DNA of 19,158 nt from Pseudomonadota bacterium (GTDB lineage: Bacteria; Pseudomonadota; Gammaproteobacteria; Burkholderiales; Burkholderiaceae_C), in assembly GCA_023415035.1 (NCBI GenBank), contig JAEZLX010000200.1:1-19158 (forward strand), given 5' to 3'. The translations under genes were made by a program, and so were the position numbers. Shown in pieces: positions 14,479 to 19,158 of the stretch. The notes beneath the pieces were generated by a model that saw only the letters and a program-made list of their open reading frames with translations, did not search any database and was not told where the DNA came from. Within the stretch, counting starts at the first letter, position 1, and every line of letters starts with the position of its first letter.

Positions 14479-15042
14479 CTTTACTGCGTCTCATCGCTGG
14501 ACGACTTGGCAGCGCTGTTCGCCGCGACCGATGCCCACGCTCAAGCGGTGAGGGACAAGATAGCGGCCGCCGTAGGCGACGATCATTCCGCTCTACGGGC
14601 GCAACTTACGGAGTCACTAAAGGAGCACGTTTCTAGCGCAGATTGGGACGCGAGCGAACTGTACAACGGGTCTCGACGCATCGAACCTGAGGTTAGTGAT
14701 GTGGAGCTGACGGACTATTCCGTCCACGAAAGCTCGCTGAACGTCTGGAAGGTCGAGAACGAACCGGGAGCCTGGGTCGTCGAACTGACGGCCAGCGTAA
14801 CGGTAGACGTCACAGTGAGCGTTCAGTTTTTTGTCTGGGACTCAATTGACCGTGAAGAATTGGCCTTCGGCCATGACAGCTTCACGTTCTCCCAAGAAGT
14901 GGAAGTTGAGGCGTTTCTCACCTGCCACTCTGTGAAGCTGGAAGTGGCGCCTGAATTGTGGGAAATTGAGGTTGAGATTGGCTCCGGGAAGTACTCGCTG
15001 GAAGCTGCCGAAGTGGAGCCGGACTTCAGCGACCACGATTGA
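14461..15042 (+). pseudogene. 3' fragment of an unidentified gene, possibly PIN/DUF4935-type
   Basis: About 190 codons after the hsdR junction read as natural protein: ADQSAHLYCVSSLDDLAAL, a helical stretch, then a long run of alternating hydrophobic and acidic residues (beta-rich: WVVELTASVTVDVTVSVQFF and similar) to the TGA at 15040-15042. The layout, a short 'cell-content plus SSLDDLAAL' end of a nuclease domain followed by a beta-rich tail, reminds me of PIN proteins with a DUF4935-like tail, but this is a weak match. No start codon or upstream half is present. It sits in the same frame as the fragment at 12841-13398 by chance. Confidence 0.45.
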
Positions 15043-15130
15043 TCTCGGTCGTTCCTAGGCTGATGCCCTTGGCCCCGTGACTGGCACCTGTGTGGAAAAC
15101 CATCCCAGTTGGCAGCTTAACCACCGTTGG

Positions 15131-15149
15131 TACTGAGCCTGGAATCAGT
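15131..15149. promoter_or_regulatory. LexA-box-like palindrome upstream of the Mrr-like gene
   Basis: TACTG, ten bases, CAGT (CTG at 15133-15135, CAG at 15146-15148) has the half-sites and spacing of the gammaproteobacterial/betaproteobacterial LexA box. The middle (AGCCTGGAAT) is less AT-rich than the consensus. It is centred about 57 bp upstream of the start codon at 15198. Confidence 0.4.
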
Positions 15150-15185
15150 CACAGTCAGCTGGTGGTGCGACTCTGCTTGTCCAAC

Positions 15186-15191
15186 TATCAT
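15186..15191 (+). promoter_or_regulatory. -10 element, likely leaderless start of the Mrr-like gene
   Basis: TATCAT matches the -10 consensus at five of six positions and ends 6 nt before the ATG at 15198. There is no Shine-Dalgarno sequence in front of that ATG and no clear -35. Confidence 0.45.
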
Positions 15192-15197
15192 TCTTCG

Positions 15198-16085
15198 ATG
15201 CCCAAACGGACCAACCAATTCCAAAGACTCGCGGTTCACATCCACGCTCGGTTAAGTAAGGGGTGGAAGGTCGAAGAGTCAAAGATGCTGGTTGATCGGA
15301 TAACGGGCGAACTGCGAGAGGTGGATGTGACAGCCACGGCGACTGTTGGTACGCATCAAATCGTCCTCAGCGTGGAGTGTCGGGACCACCAGCGGCCTGC
15401 TGATACGCCTTGGGTGGAGTCGATGGCTCAAAAACACGCTAACTTGGACACGTCAAAGCTTGTGCTTTGGTCACGCAGCGGCTTTACCGCCCCTGCAGCT
15501 GCTAAGGCGAAGTTCCTCAACATCGATACTGTTTCGGCTCGTGATGTGAAAGGCGCTGATTGGGCCAAGTTCGCTCGTGCCTCTGTAGGTTCCAAGATTC
15601 GGCTCGTTACCCCTGCATTCCAGCCTGAGGTCTTGGTCATAACCGCAAATAGCGACGTTGTTCCAATGAATAGCCCGGAACTGGCGGTCTGGTTCGATGA
15701 AGCTGGGCGTGTGGCTGGTTCAATGCAGGGCGTTCTGAACAAGCTCTTAACAGACGAAGAAGTGCGGACTGTAATGCTTGACCATGCGCCGCTCGGCTCG
15801 GGGGACTTCTGGACGCATGTTGTTCCCCCGGAGGGGCGGACATGGTTTGTCCAGTCTGACAAAGGGGAGCGCATGGTGGTCCGGCGCATCGCGGTTGGGA
15901 TCAAAACCATGACCGAGGTCGTGACATTGCAGACTGCCTCAGCGCCCTACGACGGAAAAATCATCACGCTTGCGAGTGGTGTGCAGGAGAACGGCCGGCA
16001 CGTGAACGTCTACGTCGAGGAATCCCCGCCTAGCCTAGCCAGTTCCAACATTGAAGAAGACAGTGGCACGGACCCGCAAAGTTAA
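15198..16085 (+). CDS. Mrr-like restriction-endonuclease-fold protein
   Basis: A 295-residue protein. The first about 130 residues look like a PD-(D/E)xK nuclease of the Mrr/restriction-endonuclease superfamily: FQRLAVHIHARLSKGW, then GELREVDVTATATV with Asp43, and IVLSVECRDHQRP with Glu60 and Arg62 (the usual Lys replaced by Arg), followed by WVESMAQKHANL and KLVLWSRSGFTAPA. The remaining 165 residues are unrecognised, with beta-rich character. The ATG at 15198 is chosen because the domain starts there and a -10 box is placed for a leaderless message; an in-frame ATG at 15090 would add 36 non-domain residues. No methylase is adjacent, so a modification-dependent (type IV) or DNA-repair role is possible. 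The Lys-to-Arg change may lower activity. Confidence 0.65.
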   Translation: MPKRTNQFQRLAVHIHARLSKGWKVEESKMLVDRITGELREVDVTATATVGTHQIVLSVECRDHQRPADTPWVESMAQKHANLDTSKLVLWSRSGFTAPAAAKAKFLNIDTVSARDVKGADWAKFARASVGSKIRLVTPAFQPEVLVITANSDVVPMNSPELAVWFDEAGRVAGSMQGVLNKLLTDEEVRTVMLDHAPLGSGDFWTHVVPPEGRTWFVQSDKGERMVVRRIAVGIKTMTEVVTLQTASAPYDGKIITLASGVQENGRHVNVYVEESPPSLASSNIEEDSGTDPQS

Positions 16086-16224
16086 GTGCCAGCTCTTGGC
16101 CGACTGCTGATTCCGCGGCTGCAGTCGTTCGACCCTTCTGTGCTCGAAAGGCAGGTGAATGCGGCGGCCGACATTCAAGAGTGCAAAGTCACCGGCTGCA
16201 CCCAGCCTACAGCCGTCGCTATAG

Positions 16225-16887
16225 TCAACCACGACCCCGGCCAGGCTCTCCATTCGCTACCAGCCAATCCGCCGGGTACTGCCGCATGAAGTCCATCGAT
16301 TTTCTCGCCGGCGCGTGCAGCCACTCGTCGTACTGATCCTCGGACAGGATCACCACCATCCGCTTCTCGTCCTGCGGCTTGTGGAATTGGTTGAACAGGC
16401 GGTGCTCATCGGCATTGATTGTCAGCATGGTGAAGCTCAGCACCTCGCTGCCGGTGGCCTTGCGGTTGCTGGTCCACAAGCCGGCAATGCCCATGGGCTT
16501 GCCATCGGCCCGTTCTATTCTGGTGGGCACCGCTTTGCCCGATCGCCAGTCTGGTTCATAGATCGCCTCCACCGGCACGATGCAGTGCTGCCCGTGGCGC
16601 CATGCATCCCGGAAGCTCGGCTTCTCGGCCACGGTCTCTGAGCGGGCGTTGTAGGTACGCCGGCCAAAGCTCATTTCACTTGCCCAGTGCGGGATCATGC
16701 CGAACACCCCGGCCAAGGCCTCCCGCGGCGGGACTGCGTCATCACCTACATTGGCATGGGGATGGCGCCGGATAAAAGGCGCCAGATAGGTGGGCCAGAC
16801 CTGAGGACGGATACCCGCTGGGGCGTCCACACCAAAGTACATCCGAAGCCGATCGGGGTGGATCACCGGGTCGTAGTTCGAGCACAT
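16225..16887 (-). CDS. SOS response-associated peptidase, SRAP (YedK/HMCES)
   Basis: SRAP proteins form a covalent thiazolidine crosslink to abasic sites in single-stranded DNA through Cys2 and protect replication forks. In this 220-residue protein the key residues are visible: Cys2 (MCSNY, after Met removal), Asn80 in TYNARSET, Glu107 in IVPVEAIYEP, and His169 in QFHKPQDEKRM, where the usual HxRMP is stretched by a few residues. GMIPHW is the conserved DNA-binding block. The start is fixed because Cys must be residue 2. It is divergent from umuD, 91 bp apart. Residues 114-177 are matched by the broken copy at 12563-12754. The 139 bp between it and the Mrr-like gene (16086-16224) show nothing I can name. 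Confidence 0.92.
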   Translation of the reverse strand: MCSNYDPVIHPDRLRMYFGVDAPAGIRPQVWPTYLAPFIRRHPHANVGDDAVPPREALAGVFGMIPHWASEMSFGRRTYNARSETVAEKPSFRDAWRHGQHCIVPVEAIYEPDWRSGKAVPTRIERADGKPMGIAGLWTSNRKATGSEVLSFTMLTINADEHRLFNQFHKPQDEKRMVVILSEDQYDEWLHAPARKSMDFMRQYPADWLVANGEPGRGRG

Positions 16888-16893
16888 GGCTCG

Positions 16894-16899
16894 ATTGTG
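16894..16899 (-). promoter_or_regulatory. -10 element of the SRAP gene, likely leaderless
   Basis: On the minus strand CACAAT (four of six consensus matches) ends 6 nt before the ATG at 16887. No Shine-Dalgarno sequence is present. Confidence 0.35.
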
Positions 16900-16966
16900 G
16901 CAAGGAATGCAAGGCGCTCAGGCTGGTGCTTTGCTCGGTCATTCAGGTAGCTTGATGTTTGGCATT

Positions 16967-16988
16967 TATACTGGATGCATGAACAGTA
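16967..16988 (+). promoter_or_regulatory. umuDC promoter -10 with overlapping LexA (SOS) box
   Basis: The SOS box TACTG-N10-CAGTA spans 16969-16988 with perfect consensus ends. The -10-like TATACT (16967-16972) overlaps its left half and ends 6 nt before the umuD ATG at 16979, so the start codon lies inside the operator. LexA bound here would block both promoter melting and the first codons. Confidence 0.85.
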
Positions 16989-17418
16989 TTTGCATCAGCA
17001 CGGAGCCTGAGCCAGCGGTGGCCACGCCGCTGGTGCTTCCCATGCCTCAGGCCCACCTCAAGGCCGGGTTTCCTTCTCCAGCCGAAGACTTCACGGTCAA
17101 CCGCCTCGATCTCACCCAGATCCTGGTGTCTCACCCCAGGTTACCTTCCTGATGCGCGTCTCAGGCACGTCGATGCAGGACGCTGGCATCGACGACGGTG
17201 ACATGCTGGTGATCGACCGGGCGATCAAGCCTCGCCACGGCCATGTGGTGGTGGCTGTCGTGGATGGTGAGTACACCGTCAAGTACCTGCACCAGAGGGC
17301 CGGGAGGGTTCGCCTCAAGGCCGCCAACCCCACCTTTCCGGACATCATCCCCAAGGACGGTCAGACCATCGAGGTCTGGGGCGTGGTCTCTTCCTGCATC
17401 AAGCGCTTCATCACCTGA
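16979..17418 (+). pseudogene. umuD: umuD, frameshifted
   Basis: UmuD is the SOS-induced, self-cleaving partner of UmuC in DNA polymerase V. The first frame (16979-17152) gives 57 residues including the cleavage-site region KAGFPSPAEDF (Ala-Gly) and LDLTQILVSHP. It then runs into a TGA because CCCC at 17134-17137 is one base short: adding one C restores HPQVTFLMRVSG and joins the second frame. The second part is open from ATG 17152 to 17418 and carries both catalytic residues, Ser in VSGTSM and Lys in YTVKYL, spaced 37 residues apart as Ser60 and Lys97 in E. coli UmuD. The TGATG overlap at 17150-17154 could allow restart. Either a real mutation in a homopolymer run or a sequencing error explains it. 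Confidence 0.88.
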
Positions 17419-17450
17419 AGGCCAGGCAACTGCGAAATGAAGGTGCGGCC

Positions 17451-18761
17451 ATGTATGCCCTGGTCGATGGCAACAATTTTTATGTCTCTTGCGAACGGGT
17501 TTTCCGTCCCAGCCTGAGCGGCCGTCCGGTGATCGTGCTGTCCAACAACGATGGCTGCGCGATTGCCCGCTCGAACGAGGCCAAGGACCTGGGCATTCGC
17601 ATGGGAGCACCCTGGTTCCAGATCCGCCACCTGGAGCAGCAAGCGGGACTGGTCGCCTTGTCGGCCAACTTCACCCTGTACGGTGACATGAGCGACCGGA
17701 TGATGAGCCTGGCCGCTGGTCTGGGACCGACCCAGGAGATTTACAGCATCGACGAGAGCTTCATCGGGCTGCAAGGTGTACGCGGCGATCTGGTCGCCCG
17801 GGGGCACAAGGTCAGGGACCGGATCCTGCAGTGGATCGGTATCCCGACCTGTATCGGCATCGCCCCGACCAAGACCCTGGCCAAGCTGGCGAACCACATC
17901 GCCAAAACAGCCGAGCGCAAGCCCGGAAGCTATCCAGCGGAACTGGCGCAGGTGTGCAACCTGGCCGCGTTGCCGGCACAGGACCTGGATGACGTCCTGC
18001 AGGCCACAGATGTCGGAGAGGTCTGGGGGGTGGGGAGGCGAATCAGCAAGCAGCTCAAGGAGCAAGGCATCCAGACCGTGCTGGACCTGGTCCGCATGGA
18101 CCCGGCCACCATCCGACGTGGCTGGAACGTCACGCTGGAGAAGACGGTGCGGGAGCTGCAGGGGCAAGCCTGCGTGGATCTGGACGATGCCCCAGAGCCC
18201 AAACAGCAGATCGCCTGCACCCGGTCCTTTGGACAGCCGGTGACGGAACTGGAGCCACTGATCGAGGCAGTCAGCGAATTTGCCAGCAGGGCGGGAGAGA
18301 AGCTGAGGAGGCAGAACAGCCTGGCCAGGGAGTTGCTGGTGTTCATGCACACTTCACCGCATTGGCAAGGGCCACAGCTTTCGCGCAGCGTGGTCGTGCC
18401 TCTGCGCAGGCCTACGGATGACAGCAGACTGCTCGCAGGTTCTGCAGCCGATGCCATGCGCCGGATGTACGTTCCGGGCTACCGGTTCATCAAGGCAGGG
18501 GTCATCCTCGTGGATCTTCAGCCAGCGAATATTCAGCAGCAGGAGCTGGATCTGGAGCCCGAGCATGAGGCTGAGACACCACGGGACCGGTCACGGCTGA
18601 TGGTGGCCATGGACGTGATCAACCAACGTTACGGCAAGGGGACCGTGCATGTCGGTTCCACCGGTCAGACCGCACCGGCGCGGACATGGGGCATGAAGCA
18701 GGAAAGGCGCACGCCGCAGTACACGACGCGGCTGGAGGATGTGCCGGTGGTCAGGGCTTAG
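17451..18761 (+). CDS. umuC: translesion DNA polymerase V catalytic subunit UmuC
   Basis: UmuC is a Y-family polymerase that, with two UmuD' subunits and RecA, copies past damaged bases. The 436-residue protein matches the family throughout (E. coli UmuC has 422). Catalytic acids are Asp6 in ALVDGNNFY and Asp101-Glu102 in SIDESFIG. CIGIAPTKTLAKLANHIAK (about 134-152) and the helix-hairpin-helix-like VWGVGRRISKQL (191-202) follow. QELDL at 364-368 fits a sliding-clamp-binding motif, and the C-terminal part, RYGKGTVHVGSTG, is the DUF4113-like tail. GAAGG at 17439-17443 lies 7 nt before the ATG. It is 32 bp behind the umuD frame and under the same LexA-controlled promoter. The gene is intact even though umuD is not. 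Confidence 0.96.
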   Translation: MYALVDGNNFYVSCERVFRPSLSGRPVIVLSNNDGCAIARSNEAKDLGIRMGAPWFQIRHLEQQAGLVALSANFTLYGDMSDRMMSLAAGLGPTQEIYSIDESFIGLQGVRGDLVARGHKVRDRILQWIGIPTCIGIAPTKTLAKLANHIAKTAERKPGSYPAELAQVCNLAALPAQDLDDVLQATDVGEVWGVGRRISKQLKEQGIQTVLDLVRMDPATIRRGWNVTLEKTVRELQGQACVDLDDAPEPKQQIACTRSFGQPVTELEPLIEAVSEFASRAGEKLRRQNSLARELLVFMHTSPHWQGPQLSRSVVVPLRRPTDDSRLLAGSAADAMRRMYVPGYRFIKAGVILVDLQPANIQQQELDLEPEHEAETPRDRSRLMVAMDVINQRYGKGTVHVGSTGQTAPARTWGMKQERRTPQYTTRLEDVPVVRA

Positions 18762-18827
18762 AAACGCCAATGAGCTCCATTGCCCTTGTGACGAGGTAGG
18801 GTCGACACAGCTTGAGCGCAAAAAAAT

Positions 18828-19158
18828 GGTTCTTCGCGCGATCTGGGGGAAGTAGTGGTTGACGGTTCGGAGGTTGGTAGATTGGCAGTCGCCAAACAAA
18901 CCGATCCCCTTCCTCTTCCCCGTCATGTGCGATGCTATGTTGGGCGTGGTCTTCTGGGAAGGCCGCCTCGTCGATTCATGCCAGGAGCGAGCCGACGGTT
19001 CGCTGCTTCTCACCCTCTCTGAAGACCCCTCACACCGCCCGCGATGTGGGCGCTGCGGTAGCGACTGTGTTCTGCTCCACGAGCGCCGGCGACGCCGGGT
19101 GCGCGATCGAGACTGGTTCGATCGACGCGTCTGGCTGGATGTGCCGATTCGCCGCCTC
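18828..19158 (+). mobile_element. left part of an ISL3-family insertion sequence
   Basis: A transposase gene typical of ISL3 begins at 18925 and runs off the window. The likely left end is near 18828 where GGTTCTTCGCGCGATC begins after a run of A; ISL3 elements usually start with GG and have imperfect terminal repeats of 15-40 bp. The exact end and the target duplication cannot be confirmed without the right end. The 66 bp between umuC and this point hold no feature I can name. Confidence 0.55.
18925..19158 (+). CDS. ISL3-family transposase, N-terminal part (runs off the window)
   Basis: Seventy-eight codons are visible and the frame is open at the edge. The pattern HRPRCGRCGSDCVLLHERRRRRVRD then DWFDRRVWLDVPIRRL is the N-terminal zinc-finger region of ISL3 transposases, with Cys residues binding zinc and DNA. 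The DDE catalytic domain would lie beyond 19158. Start could be ATG 18925 or ATG 18937; the second leaves MLGVVFWEGRLV, closer to the usual family start. No strong ribosome site decides between them. Confidence 0.8.
   Translation, partial: MCDAMLGVVFWEGRLVDSCQERADGSLLLTLSEDPSHRPRCGRCGSDCVLLHERRRRRVRDRDWFDRRVWLDVPIRRL

Noticed and set aside
16086..16289. Small plus-strand open frame after the Mrr-like gene
   Set aside because: No ribosome site, overlaps the SRAP gene in antisense, and composition is not protein-like.
16886..16978. Upstream extension of the umuD frame to 16886
   Set aside because: UmuD similarity and the SOS promoter place the start at 16979; the extra stretch is the intergenic promoter region.
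18591..19013. Minus-strand open frame across the umuC end and the transposase start
   Set aside because: Crosses an intergenic region and two oppositely read genes; no recognisable domain.
1..19158. CRISPR arrays, tRNA or rRNA genes
   Set aside because: No regularly spaced repeats and no cloverleaf or rRNA-like stretches were seen on either strand.

Overview
The window is high-GC proteobacterial DNA. Gene content (purB, bepA-type M48 protease, moaC, TerC under a yybP-ykoY leader, DUF3717/DUF1289 protein) and codon use fit Betaproteobacteria, most likely Burkholderiales; this is inference from remembered families, no search was run. Two zones are visible. Positions 1 to about 12562 are compact, GC-rich, chromosome-like sequence. 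From about 12563 to the right end the DNA is more mixed in composition and full of gene fragments, DNA-repair genes and a transposon end, as in an accessory island.

Core zone, left to right: purB; an oxygen-binding di-iron protein (ODP)-like metallo-beta-lactamase-fold protein behind a probable FNR-type site; a small DUF3717/DUF1289 protein on the minus strand; a manganese riboswitch (yybP-ykoY) driving a TerC/YjbE-family membrane protein; a small membrane protein of the phage-holin-4 superfamily; a BepA-like periplasmic M48 protease (minus); moaC; a DnaQ-like exonuclease (minus); a universal stress protein (minus). Then comes a tight three-gene plus-strand cluster: an SMC/ABC-type AAA ATPase with a DUF3696-like C-terminus (8294-9688), a PIN-domain ribonuclease-like protein overlapping it by 4 bp (9685-10212), and an ATP-dependent RNA ligase 10 bp later (10223-10927). 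An ATP-driven sensor, an RNA cutter and an RNA sealer in one operon is the best candidate for an undescribed system here; it could be a defence module or a controlled RNA break-and-repair unit. A ferric-reductase/NOX-like flavocytochrome follows.

Accessory zone: the 3' end of a GH1 beta-glucosidase gene is cut off at about 12562 and abuts a 192-bp internal piece of an SRAP (yedK) gene, an unrecognised coding fragment, an inverted internal piece of a type I restriction hsdR gene, and the 3' piece of another gene. These are followed by an apparently intact Mrr-like nuclease gene, a complete SRAP gene (minus), and a umuDC operon with a clear LexA box. The umuD gene carries an apparent one-base deletion in a C run. 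The right edge holds the start of an ISL3-like insertion sequence. SRAP (abasic-site protection), umuDC (translesion synthesis) and the nuclease together give the island a DNA-damage flavour.

A recurring regulatory pattern is a -10-like hexamer ending exactly 6 nt before the ATG, with no usable Shine-Dalgarno sequence, at purB, the holin-like gene, the Mrr-like gene, the SRAP gene and umuD. This suggests that several genes here are read from leaderless mRNAs.
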